NCBI GenBank assembly: GCA_007118495.1
Contig: SKRM01000057.1
Coordinates: 58,641 to 122,640, forward strand
DNA length: 64,000 nt
Origin: Bacteroidales bacterium
GTDB lineage: Bacteria; Bacteroidota; Bacteroidia; Bacteroidales; UBA7960
Reading direction: 5' to 3'
In this document: one piece after another, positions 47,292-55,782 of the stretch
How the letters are laid out: each line of letters opens with the position of its first letter
Numbering within the stretch: the stretch's first letter is position 1
Position numbers and translations under genes: made by a program
Notes under the pieces: generated by a model
Seen by the model: the letters and a program-made list of their open reading frames with translations, nothing else
Databases searched by the model: none
Told to the model about the DNA's origin: nothing

Positions 47292-47918
47292 ATGAAGAAG
47301 AAAGAGAAAAACAAAACCGAAGGAGAAAAGGTGAACAAGAAAGAGCAGGATGCCCGGACAAACCAGCAGAAAACCGGGCAAAACAAGGAAGAAAAACAAA
47401 CATCCAGCCAAAAAGAGAATGGTGAGCCAGCCAATCAGGCTGCAGATGCAGACATAATTGCAGATTACCAACGCCAGATAGAAGCCAAAGAGGCAAGCCT
47501 GAATGAAGCCAATGATAAGTTTCTGAGGTTGTTTTCAGAATTTGACAACTACAGGAAAAGGGTAGCCAGAGAACGGATAGAACTCACAAAAACCGCAGCT
47601 GAAGGAGTTATAGCATCGCTGCTTCCTGTGCTTGATGACCTGGAGAGGGCCAGCCAAATCGAAACTGAAGTAAAGGATGGCTCATTACAAGAAGGAATCA
47701 AGCTTATATACAATAAGTTTAAAGCCATTCTCCGGCAAAAGGGTATAGAAGAAATTGACACACAGGGAAAAGAATTTGATACTGATTTTCATGAAGCCAT
47801 TACCCATATTCCTGCCTCAGATGAGAAGCAAAAAGGAAAAGTGGTAGAGGAGGTCCAAAAAGGGTATTTGCTTAACGGAAAGGTAATACGCTACGCTAAG
47901 GTAGTTGTTGCCAATTAA
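47292..47918 (+). CDS. grpE: Nucleotide exchange factor GrpE
   Basis: 208-aa homodimeric cochaperone that exchanges ADP on DnaK. The first 60 residues are a Lys/Glu/Gln-rich disordered region; a long coiled coil follows (about 65-110) with [20 protein letters not shown], and a beta-domain with [20 protein letters not shown] and [16 protein letters not shown]. It lies 10 nt before dnaJ. The 206-bp upstream gap has an imperfect -7 box (GATATTTG at 47211-47218) and a GATATTT/AAATATC dyad, but no CIRCE element. Confidence 0.95.
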   Translation: MKKKEKNKTEGEKVNKKEQDARTNQQKTGQNKEEKQTSSQKENGEPANQAADADIIADYQRQIEAKEASLNEANDKFLRLFSEFDNYRKRVARERIELTKTAAEGVIASLLPVLDDLERASQIETEVKDGSLQEGIKLIYNKFKAILRQKGIEEIDTQGKEFDTDFHEAITHIPASDEKQKGKVVEEVQKGYLLNGKVIRYAKVVVAN

Positions 47919-47928
47919 GGGTTTTACA

Positions 47929-49083
47929 ATGTCAAAAAGAGATTATTACGAAATACTGGGCGTTTCAAAAAGTGCCTCACCTGAAGAAATTAAAAAGGCT
48001 TACCGTCAAAAGGCATTAAAGCACCATCCGGACAAAAATCCGGATGATCCGGATGCTGAAGCCAAATTCAAAGAAGCTGCCGAAGCCTATGAGGTGTTGA
48101 GCAATCCCGAAAAGAGGTCAAGGTATGACCAGTTCGGACACGCCGGAGCCTCGGGTAACTTTGGCGGAGGCTTTGGTGGTGGAATGTCTATGGATGATAT
48201 TTTCAGTCAGTTTGGTGACATATTCGGAGGAGCATTCGGTGGTGGATTTGGAGGGTTTGGCAGTACTGGCAGGCAAAGCGGCAGACGCGTCAATAAAGGG
48301 TCTAATCTGCGCATAAAGGTCAAATTAAGCCTTGAGGATATACTCAAAGGAGCAGAGAAAAAGATAAAAGTCAGCAAATATGCCGCCTGTAAGTCGTGTA
48401 ATGGAACCGGGGCAAAAGGTGGCACGGCATTTCGCACCTGCTCTACCTGTAATGGAGCAGGGCGTGTAACCAGGGTGACAAACACCTTCCTTGGACAAAT
48501 GCAGACAACTTCAAGCTGTCCCAGCTGTAGTGGTGAAGGACAGACCATCGAAGAAAAATGCTCTTCATGCTATGGCAATGGAATTATCAAAGAAGAAGAA
48601 GTCATCAGCATCAATATACCGGCGGGCGTACAGGAAGGGATGCAACTTTCACTGAGCGGCAAAGGGAATGCAGCACCAAGGGGCGGCATTCCTGGTGACC
48701 TGATCGTTCTGGTTGAAGAAATTCAACACCCAAAACTCATAAGAGACGGGATGAACCTGCTCCATGATCATTATATCAGTTTCCCCCAGGCGGTATTGGG
48801 AACAAGTATCGATGTTCCGACACTGGAGGGTAAGGCACGTATAAAAATCGATCCGGGCACGCAGGCGGGCAAGGTTCTCCGGTTAAAAGGAAAAGGTCTA
48901 CCCTCAGTAAATGCTTATGGAAGGGGTGATTTGCTGGTTAATATCAATATCTGGACTCCCCGCAATCTTTCAGACGAAGAAAAGGAAATTTTGCAAAAGC
49001 TTGACCAGTCTGAAAATTTCGTGCCCAAACCAGGAAAATCAGAGAAAAGCTTCTTTGAAAGGATGAAAGACGTATTTAACTAA
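47929..49083 (+). CDS. dnaJ: Chaperone protein DnaJ
   Basis: 384-aa Hsp40 that delivers substrates to DnaK. J domain with HHPDKN (residues about 33-38), a Gly/Phe-rich linker (about 72-120), four zinc-binding CxxCxGxG repeats ([32 protein letters not shown]) and two beta-barrel substrate domains. I chose the ATG at 47929 ([14 protein letters not shown]), the family start, over an in-frame ATG at 47905 within grpE. The dnaK gene is not in the window. Confidence 0.97.
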   Translation: MSKRDYYEILGVSKSASPEEIKKAYRQKALKHHPDKNPDDPDAEAKFKEAAEAYEVLSNPEKRSRYDQFGHAGASGNFGGGFGGGMSMDDIFSQFGDIFGGAFGGGFGGFGSTGRQSGRRVNKGSNLRIKVKLSLEDILKGAEKKIKVSKYAACKSCNGTGAKGGTAFRTCSTCNGAGRVTRVTNTFLGQMQTTSSCPSCSGEGQTIEEKCSSCYGNGIIKEEEVISINIPAGVQEGMQLSLSGKGNAAPRGGIPGDLIVLVEEIQHPKLIRDGMNLLHDHYISFPQAVLGTSIDVPTLEGKARIKIDPGTQAGKVLRLKGKGLPSVNAYGRGDLLVNINIWTPRNLSDEEKEILQKLDQSENFVPKPGKSEKSFFERMKDVFN

Positions 49084-49092
49084 ACCTGAAAT

Positions 49093-50037
49093 ATGGGATA
49101 TCTCCTGCGCGTCGACAGTATTACCAAAGATTACAGAAACCACAGGGCTCTTGATAATGTGTCTGTTCAGGTACCTGAACAAAGTGTGTTTGGTTTGCTG
49201 GGTCCGAATGGTGCAGGAAAAACTACATTGATCAGGATTATCAACCAGATTATTGGTCCTGATCAGGGCACGGTTTATTTTGGAGATAAACCCCTTTCTC
49301 CTGCCCATGTTCACGAAATTGGTTACCTCCCCGAAGAAAGGGGCCTTTATAAAAAAATGGAGGTGGGTGAACAAGCCCTCTATCTGGCCAGGCTGAAAGG
49401 GCTTAAGGGCCCGGCCTTGAAAAAACTGCTGCAGCACTGGTTCGACAAGTTCGATCTTTCACCATGGTGGAATAAAAAAGTTGAAGAACTTTCAAAAGGG
49501 ATGCAACAGAAGCTACAGTTTATTATCACTGTGCTGCATAATCCGAGACTTCTCATATTTGATGAACCATTTAGTGGTTTTGACCCCATCAATGTGAATC
49601 TTATCAAAGAAGAAATACTCCAATTGCGTAAAAATGGCGCAACCATTATTTTTTCAACCCACAATATGGGTTCGGTTGAAGAACTTTGTGATCATATAGC
49701 CCTGATCAATAAATCGAAAAAAGTCCTGGAGGGTAGTATAAGACAAATTCGAAAAGACCATGCAGACCATATGTTTCAATTAGAACTGGAGCAACTGAAT
49801 AAACCCCTTGAACATATTTTAAAAAGTGGATTCACATTGGTTCATTCAAAACCCCACAATGGACTTGTAACAGCAAGGGTCAGGATAGATAATCAACATA
49901 GCCCTAACGAGCTACTGGAGCAATTGATGCCCTTTGCAAGGATCATCTCTTTCCAGGAGCTTACGCCCAGCATGAACGATATATTCATCAAGCAGGTTAC
50001 AGGGAAATATCCTTCGGAGGATACAAAAAATGGGTAA
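49093..50037 (+). CDS. ABC transporter ATP-binding protein (ABC-2 type, NatA-like)
   Basis: 314-aa ATPase. Walker A GPNGAGKTT (about residues 38-46), Q-loop YLPEERGLYKKM, signature LSKGMQQKLQ (a variant of LSGGQ), Walker B LLIFDEPFSGFDP and switch His in STHNM. The C-terminal about 90 residues form a DUF4162-like domain seen in drug and sodium exporters. The stop overlaps the permease start by 8 nt. Together they should form a NatAB-like exporter; substrate unknown. Starts 9 nt after dnaJ. Confidence 0.92.
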   Translation: MGYLLRVDSITKDYRNHRALDNVSVQVPEQSVFGLLGPNGAGKTTLIRIINQIIGPDQGTVYFGDKPLSPAHVHEIGYLPEERGLYKKMEVGEQALYLARLKGLKGPALKKLLQHWFDKFDLSPWWNKKVEELSKGMQQKLQFIITVLHNPRLLIFDEPFSGFDPINVNLIKEEILQLRKNGATIIFSTHNMGSVEELCDHIALINKSKKVLEGSIRQIRKDHADHMFQLELEQLNKPLEHILKSGFTLVHSKPHNGLVTARVRIDNQHSPNELLEQLMPFARIISFQELTPSMNDIFIKQVTGKYPSEDTKNG

Positions 50038-51367
50038 AACAGCAACCATTATCAGACGGGAATTCCTGAGCAGGATTAAAAAGCGCTCTTTTCTGGTTAT
50101 GACCATAATCGGGCCACTCCTGATGGCAGGCATCGTTATTGTACCCGTGCTTTTAGCCAATTGGTCAGACAGTGATTATTCAGTTGCCGTAGTAGATGAT
50201 ACCTCTATTTTTCATCAGGCATTCAGGGATAAGGACAATGTGGTTTTCATCCCTTTGGGGACAGGAGTTGATGAAGCATTGGAGATGATGCATGACGGCA
50301 GGTTTGATGCTGTGCTGCATATTCCCCAGGCTGCTTTTCAGGCACCCTCAACCCTGAGGCTGTTTTCATCCAGATCAGTGAACTTCAATGCAAAGCTATT
50401 GGTTGAGAATATTCTCAGGCAAGAATTTGAAAGCCTGAAATTGGCTGCAGCAGGTATTGATGCAAAAACACTCAAATCAACCGAAACCCCGGTGAACATC
50501 CAGGCCATCCGTATCAAGGATGATGGTGAACTTATTACCGACTACCCGGAGATTAGCATGGGGCTGGGATTGGTCAGTGGTTTCCTTATATACATATTTA
50601 TTTTTCTTTTTGGATCGCAGGTGCTAAGGGGTGTACTTGAAGAGAAAACCAACCGCATTGTTGAGATCATCGTATCTTCAGTAAGGCCGTTTCAGCTCAT
50701 GATTGGAAAAATCCTGGGGGTTGGTCTGGTTGGTCTTACCCAGTTTCTCATTTGGGTGATGCTGACATTTGCCATTGTGGGCATATTCCAGATGGCCAAT
50801 CCGGACCTTTTTAAATTTACACCCGATGAGCGGGTTTTTGTGACAAGTACACAACTTTTGAGCGCTGAAGAAATGGAATTGCAAAAAGAGGCCATTCAAC
50901 AATATGACACAATGGCGGGACAATTGCTGGAGGGCTTGTCGGCCATTAATTTTCCGGTGATGATCCTTTCTTTTATATTTTACTTTATTGGAGGATACCT
51001 TTTATACGCAGCCCTTTTTGCAGCCATAGGTTCAGCTGTTGACAATGAAGCAGACACCCAACAGTTTATGCTACCTGTTACTGTACCTATTCTGTTTTCG
51101 CTGATTATGTCACAATTTGTCATATCCAATCCTTCAGGGCCTGTGGCATTTTGGCTATCCATCATCCCTTTTACCTCACCTGTGATCATGATGATCAGGA
51201 TTCCCTTTGGTGTTCCCTATGGAGAATTGGTTCTTTCGGTCACTTTGCTGATTGCAGGCTTCATGGCCACCACCTGGCTGGCTGCACGAATATACCGGAC
51301 AGGCATACTCATGTACGGGAAAAAAATCACCTACGCTGAGTTATGGAAGTGGATCAGATACTCCTAA
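50030..51367 (+). CDS. ABC-2 type transporter permease (NatB-like)
   Basis: 445-aa membrane protein. One N-terminal helix (about residues 23-44) is followed by a large extracytoplasmic domain (about 45-175), then a bundle of five to six helices (about 180-425) starting LVSGFLIYIFIFLFGSQVLR, with the family marker EEKTNRIVEIIVSSVRPFQL between the first two. This is the NatB/ABC2_membrane_3 topology. It pairs with the overlapping ATPase gene for export of ions, drugs or peptides. Confidence 0.9.
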   Translation: MGKTATIIRREFLSRIKKRSFLVMTIIGPLLMAGIVIVPVLLANWSDSDYSVAVVDDTSIFHQAFRDKDNVVFIPLGTGVDEALEMMHDGRFDAVLHIPQAAFQAPSTLRLFSSRSVNFNAKLLVENILRQEFESLKLAAAGIDAKTLKSTETPVNIQAIRIKDDGELITDYPEISMGLGLVSGFLIYIFIFLFGSQVLRGVLEEKTNRIVEIIVSSVRPFQLMIGKILGVGLVGLTQFLIWVMLTFAIVGIFQMANPDLFKFTPDERVFVTSTQLLSAEEMELQKEAIQQYDTMAGQLLEGLSAINFPVMILSFIFYFIGGYLLYAALFAAIGSAVDNEADTQQFMLPVTVPILFSLIMSQFVISNPSGPVAFWLSIIPFTSPVIMMIRIPFGVPYGELVLSVTLLIAGFMATTWLAARIYRTGILMYGKKITYAELWKWIRYS

Positions 51368-51382
51368 CTCACCCAATTCTGT

Positions 51383-51390
51383 TATCTTTG
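51383..51390 (+). promoter_or_regulatory. Candidate -7 promoter box for the response regulator
   Basis: TATCTTTG, exact consensus, 23 nt before the ATG at 51414 and just after the permease stop codon. Confidence 0.55.
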
Positions 51391-51413
51391 TTTTAAACCT
51401 TAAACCAAGCAGC

Positions 51414-52589
51414 ATGCCCAGGATACTTGTCGTTGATGATGAAAGCAGCATCAGGAATACACTTAAAGAAATTTTAGAATACGAGAAATATGAGGTAGAA
51501 CTTGCCGAAGATGCGTTTGAAGCCCTCGATAAACTTAAAGCTGGTGCATATGATGTGGTTTTATGCGATATCAAGATGCCCAAAATTGACGGCATTGAAC
51601 TGCTGGACAAAATCAGGTATAATGATCCGGATGCAACAGTGGTGATGATTTCAGGGCATGGCACCATAGATACGGCAGTTGAGGCTATCAAGAAAGGGGC
51701 TTTTGATTTCATATCAAAACCTTTAGATCTGAATCGCCTGTTGATTACGATCAGGAATGCCATGGACAAGACCAAACTCGTGTCTGAAACAAGGGTGCTA
51801 AAACGAAAGGTCAGTAAAACCTATGACATGATAGGTGTTTCTGAACCAATTCAGCGAATCCGTGAGATGATCGAAAGGGTTGCGGCTACTGAAGCAAGGG
51901 TATTTATTACAGGTGAAAATGGCACAGGAAAAGAACTGGTAGCCAGGTGGCTGCACGAATTAAGCAACCGGGCCAAAGGACCATTTATTGAAGTAAACTG
52001 TGCAGCTATACCCTCTGAACTCATAGAGAGTGAACTTTTTGGACACGAAAAAGGCTCCTTTACCTCTGCTATTAAACAGAAAAAAGGAAATTTTGAGTTG
52101 GCTAACGAAGGCACCATCTTTCTGGATGAAATTGGTGACATGAGTCTGGCGGCCCAGGCCAAGGTTCTGCGTACACTCCAGGAAAACAAAATCACCAGGG
52201 TTGGTGGTGAAAAGGAAATTCCGGTTGATGTCAGGGTTGTAGCAGCAACCAATAAAAACATACAAGAAGAAATCAGACAGGGTAGTTTCAGAGAAGACCT
52301 CTACCACCGCCTTAGTGTCATCCTCATTCATGTTCCGACACTTAACCAAAGAGCCGACGACATCCCTCTGCTGGCTGAACATTTTCTCAAACAACTTATT
52401 GAAGAACAGAGCATGCCACCGAAAGTATTCACCGAAGAGGCATTTAATGAGCTCAAAGCCATACACTGGACCGGGAACATCAGGGAGTTGCGCAATGTGG
52501 TTGAACGTCTTGCTATCTTGTGCGACAAAGAAATCACAGCAGCTGACGTAATGCAGTATGCACAACCCCTTAGCTCAATCAAAAAATAA
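51414..52589 (+). CDS. Sigma-54-activator-type response regulator lacking the Fis HTH domain
   Basis: 391-aa protein: receiver domain (residues 1-120; acidic pair DDE at 8-10, phospho-Asp 52 in CDIKMP, Lys in SKPLD) and AAA+ domain (about 138-370; Walker A GENGTGKE at 167-174, Walker B FLDEIGD, R-finger region FREDLYHRL). Two departures: the sigma-54-contacting loop is GSFTSA (214-219), not GAFTGA, and the protein ends about 10 residues after the AAA+ domain, without the usual Fis-type DNA-binding domain. I start at 51414 because the receiver begins there and a promoter box precedes it. No kinase gene is adjacent. Confidence 0.9.
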   Translation: MPRILVVDDESSIRNTLKEILEYEKYEVELAEDAFEALDKLKAGAYDVVLCDIKMPKIDGIELLDKIRYNDPDATVVMISGHGTIDTAVEAIKKGAFDFISKPLDLNRLLITIRNAMDKTKLVSETRVLKRKVSKTYDMIGVSEPIQRIREMIERVAATEARVFITGENGTGKELVARWLHELSNRAKGPFIEVNCAAIPSELIESELFGHEKGSFTSAIKQKKGNFELANEGTIFLDEIGDMSLAAQAKVLRTLQENKITRVGGEKEIPVDVRVVAATNKNIQEEIRQGSFREDLYHRLSVILIHVPTLNQRADDIPLLAEHFLKQLIEEQSMPPKVFTEEAFNELKAIHWTGNIRELRNVVERLAILCDKEITAADVMQYAQPLSSIKK

Positions 52590-52592
52590 ACC

Positions 52593-53933
52593 CTATCTCA
52601 CTATTGGTGTAAGTGCCTTGGTTTCTCTGAAGAAAATGAGGGCATCGTACCTGAGGGGAACAATGGTATTCACATAGTTTTGGCGACCATCTGCTTCAGG
52701 ATTATAGACAACACCTATGGCCCGGTTGCCCATTGGTTCCATAAATTGCGCATGATTGCGCTCTTCTTCACCAAAACTGATCCAAAACCGGCCAATGCCA
52801 GTGCCGGCAAATATAGATTCAATACTCCCTTCTCTTGCTGGCGGAACTTGCATAAGCTGCATACGGTCACCCCAGGCAGAACCAGCCTTCACGGTTCCCC
52901 GATACGTCGAAAAACCCAAAAGAAATACATTGTCAGGGCCATGCCCGACCCTGGCCAATTGTCCGATATTTTCCTGTCCGAACTGTCCCATCTCTGTAAA
53001 TCGGGCATCACCAATATGTGTATTGTGCGCCCAGACAATCCCCCTGGCATCCTCCCCATATTTATCCAGAAGCCTGTTCACTGTCATATTCATATAACGC
53101 ACCCTGGCATTCCACGAAGAAGCATCCTGGCGGGTTACTGCCAATCGGTAAAAACGTTCTGCATGTTTCACGACCAGAGCATTTTGCCTGGCATAAAATA
53201 ACGATTCTTCTGAAACCTGATCAAAAGCATCTTCATGGGTACGGAACAAGTTTACTACGGCTTCAACTTCCAGTACACAGTCGCTGGCTCCCTGTCCTAC
53301 CATTTGTGCATACAACCAGCTTTCACCTTCATACCGGCTAAAGCAAGCATAATGTGACCTGGCCTGCCGGTATAGTGAACGGTTGTGTTCACGCAAAAAT
53401 CCAATAACTTCATCCATTGACCTCCATTCGTCGTAAACGTCTTTTCCATAAAAGCCAACCCTTTCTTCTATGGGCAGGTTCTTATTGAACGCCCGCATCC
53501 ACTCAGCAAGGGCAACAACTTCATGGTTCCCCCACATCCAAAGCGGCCATCTGTCAAGCTTTTCCAAAACTTTTTTTGCACTTGAAGCCGACCCCGGCAT
53601 GTGTTTCACATAGCGGTTCAAAGCATAAAGGCTGGCCCAATCACCTTCAACAGCAATAAATCTGAAACCATGCTCGGCAATCAACCTTCGGCTTATACTG
53701 TCTCTCCATGCATAATATTCATGGGTTCCGTGACTGGCCTCACCAAGCAAAACCAGCCGTCTTGAACCGGCAGTGGCAATAATTTCATCCAAATCACCTG
53801 AGTTTGAAAGCATGACGGCTCTTGAACGTATAAACTGTGAAAGCTCGTCCTCATGCTGATCATGTGTGCCGCCAGCTAAGCTGCCCACCATCGGCATGGT
53901 AATTAAAAAGACTAAAAAAAGTGTTCTTACCAT
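52593..53933 (-). CDS. Erythromycin esterase family protein (secreted)
   Basis: 446-aa protein with a signal peptide (about residues 1-22). The family core reads VLLGEASHGTHEYYAWRDSI (about residues 60-79; the Glu and His are the proposed catalytic residues), then FRFIAVEGDW and VWAHNTHIGDAR. Ere family members hydrolyse macrolide lactones, but most homologues are chromosomal, of unknown substrate, and secreted ones like this should not be read as resistance genes. Convergent with the response regulator with 3 nt between stop codons. Confidence 0.85.
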   Translation of the reverse strand: MVRTLFLVFLITMPMVGSLAGGTHDQHEDELSQFIRSRAVMLSNSGDLDEIIATAGSRRLVLLGEASHGTHEYYAWRDSISRRLIAEHGFRFIAVEGDWASLYALNRYVKHMPGSASSAKKVLEKLDRWPLWMWGNHEVVALAEWMRAFNKNLPIEERVGFYGKDVYDEWRSMDEVIGFLREHNRSLYRQARSHYACFSRYEGESWLYAQMVGQGASDCVLEVEAVVNLFRTHEDAFDQVSEESLFYARQNALVVKHAERFYRLAVTRQDASSWNARVRYMNMTVNRLLDKYGEDARGIVWAHNTHIGDARFTEMGQFGQENIGQLARVGHGPDNVFLLGFSTYRGTVKAGSAWGDRMQLMQVPPAREGSIESIFAGTGIGRFWISFGEEERNHAQFMEPMGNRAIGVVYNPEADGRQNYVNTIVPLRYDALIFFRETKALTPIVR

Positions 53934-53982
53934 CGTTGTTTCTGCTTTTGGATTTTCCGTTTCAAATCTTATTCACTACACA

Positions 53983-53990
53983 CAAATTTA
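53983..53990 (-). promoter_or_regulatory. Candidate -7 promoter box for the erythromycin-esterase-like gene
   Basis: The minus strand reads TAAATTTG (TAnnTTTG), 49 nt upstream of the start codon. No clear -33 element. Confidence 0.4.
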
Positions 53991-54268
53991 AGTAATCATA
54001 TATAAATGGCCCGGAATTGGAGCAAAGGGAGCATGGACAACCCCGTCTTTCACAGATTCGAAAAACTGCATATCCCTTATAATAAGCAGATTATGTTGTC
54101 AAGCAAAATAAACAAAAAATCTTTCACATTTTGTTTAAACGGGCGAAAACATAAAAGGGTCGGACAGTAAGAACTGTCTGTCGATATTTTTATTCTCAAT
54201 GATTTCATTATCAAATCTATATGAGAGAAAAAAATAATTTTCAGCTCCGATTTTAATGCGTGATTAAT

Positions 54269-54276
54269 TATATTTG
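54269..54276 (+). promoter_or_regulatory. Candidate -7 promoter box for the outer-membrane protein gene
   Basis: TATATTTG, exact consensus, 86 nt upstream of the start codon, implying a leader of about 80 nt. Confidence 0.5.
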
Positions 54277-54362
54277 TGCATTCGTCGATCTAGCTAATAC
54301 CACGTATTCACAACCATACAAAATACGCTGTTCTTTCACTACATAAAACCAAAATACCTTCC

Positions 54363-55706
54363 ATGCAATATCTTACCAAGTTACCTGGTTTCATAAGGTT
54401 TTCGTGTCTTTTTTTATTGACATCATGTTTACTGTTTCCATCATCATCAATGGCCAATGACAAGGTTAAACCCAGCAATGAAAGCATGGTTGCACATTCT
54501 GTTGATGAGGTCAATACTGAACCCTCAGGAAACGGACGTATCAATGTTTTTCTGGATGCTGGCTGGTGGCTTGATGAAGATTACATCAGACAACAAATAC
54601 CTGTGGTCAATTATGTGAGAGATCGTGAAGTTTCAGATGTGCACATAATCGTTACCCGGCATGGAGCTGGTAGCGCGGGGACCAATTATGCCATCTCATT
54701 TATTGGAAGCAGAAGGTTTCGCGGCATCGATCATGACATGGAATATTGGGCGGCTTCAACCAACACGGGTGATGATACACGCAGAGGATATACCAATACA
54801 CTGAAAATAGGCCTGATTCAATACATTGCAACCACCAGCATGGTCGACAAGATACTCATCGAATTTGATTACGATGAGGCAGCTGTAATCCGTGACAATG
54901 GTTTGGAGCCAGAGCGGGATCCATGGAATGGCTGGGTTTTTGAAATCTATGGTGGTGGAAACTTCTCCAAAGAAGAAACCCGAAGCAACTCATCATCACG
55001 TTTTGGGTTTCATGCCGACAGGATAACCACCGAATGGAAAATCAGGGCCAGGCCCTACTTTAACTTTAACAAGCGTACCTTCAAGACTGATAGTGGTGAT
55101 ATTATTAGCCAGACTCACAGGCACGGATTCAACACCTATGTTGTCAAAAGCCTTAATAATCATTGGTCGGTGGGTGTGTTCGGATCAGGCTTGTCCAGTA
55201 CATTCAGCAATATGAAATTCAATGCCGAACTGGTACCTGCTTTGGAGTACAGTTACTTCCCTTACCGGGAGGCCACCAGAAGGTCTATCACAATCGCCTA
55301 CAGAATGGGATACAGCTATCATGATTACATTGAAAAGACAATTTTCGATAAGGAATCTGAATGGTTATGGTCGCAATCATTGGAAGCAGGTGCACGTTTT
55401 CAACAGCCGTGGGGTAATGTCCGGGCAGGTATAACCGGATCACATTATTTCCATGACTTTTCATACAACAGGGCTGAAATCTTTGCCAATGTCAACATTC
55501 GTGTTTTCCAGGGCTTTTCTCTGAACATCCAGGGCAATTATAACATTATCAATGACCTGATTTCTATCCCTGCCGGCGACCTGACACTGGAGCAAATTCT
55601 GCTGGCACAGTCGCAAAGGTCAACCAGTTTCAGTGTTTCAGGCACCATTGGTTTGAGCTATACATTTGGATCTGACTTTAGCGCTGCATATAATCCAAGG
55701 CTATAA
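54363..55706 (+). CDS. Predicted outer-membrane beta-barrel protein, unknown function
   Basis: 447-aa exported protein. N-terminal signal region (about residues 10-32); cleavage could be at SSMAND by signal peptidase I, while LLTSC could be read as a lipobox. A mixed domain (about 55-185) carries VNYVRDREVSDVHIIVTRHG and RRFRGIDHDMEYW. From about residue 195 to the end there are alternating aromatic/hydrophobic beta strands and a C-terminal region LSYTFGSDFSAAYNP, typical of outer-membrane barrels. I do not recognise the family. It is a single gene followed by a bidirectional terminator. Confidence 0.65.
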   Translation: MQYLTKLPGFIRFSCLFLLTSCLLFPSSSMANDKVKPSNESMVAHSVDEVNTEPSGNGRINVFLDAGWWLDEDYIRQQIPVVNYVRDREVSDVHIIVTRHGAGSAGTNYAISFIGSRRFRGIDHDMEYWAASTNTGDDTRRGYTNTLKIGLIQYIATTSMVDKILIEFDYDEAAVIRDNGLEPERDPWNGWVFEIYGGGNFSKEETRSNSSSRFGFHADRITTEWKIRARPYFNFNKRTFKTDSGDIISQTHRHGFNTYVVKSLNNHWSVGVFGSGLSSTFSNMKFNAELVPALEYSYFPYREATRRSITIAYRMGYSYHDYIEKTIFDKESEWLWSQSLEAGARFQQPWGNVRAGITGSHYFHDFSYNRAEIFANVNIRVFQGFSLNIQGNYNIINDLISIPAGDLTLEQILLAQSQRSTSFSVSGTIGLSYTFGSDFSAAYNPRL

Positions 55707-55729
55707 TTTCTATTTGATTGCAGCTGGGT

Positions 55730-55766
55730 AAAAAAAAGGGCTATCCTCGCGGACAGCCCTTTTTTC
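55730..55766. terminator. Bidirectional rho-independent terminator
   Basis: Stem GGGCT-A-TCC / GGA-C-AGCCC around loop TCGC (55738-55759), with an A-run on the left and T-run on the right, so it can stop transcription from the outer-membrane protein gene (plus) and from nifJ (minus). Confidence 0.85.
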
Positions 55767-55782
55767 GATGAACAAAACCGAA

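Larger units (their letters stand above)
53934..54362. other. Divergent intergenic region (429 bp)
   Basis: Contains -7 boxes for both flanking genes (53983-53990 minus, 54269-54276 plus) and a perfect dyad GACAGT-AAGA-ACTGTC at 54163-54178. AT-rich, with no ORF or recognised RNA. Confidence 0.55.

Noticed and set aside
51252..51413. A longer N terminus for the response regulator
   Set aside because: It overlaps the ABC permease gene, adds 54 residues without receiver-domain similarity, and a promoter box (51383-51390) lies inside it.
52593..53933. Macrolide resistance gene (ere)
   Set aside because: The protein belongs to the broad erythromycin-esterase family, is secreted and chromosomal in context, with no mobile element nearby; resistance cannot be claimed.
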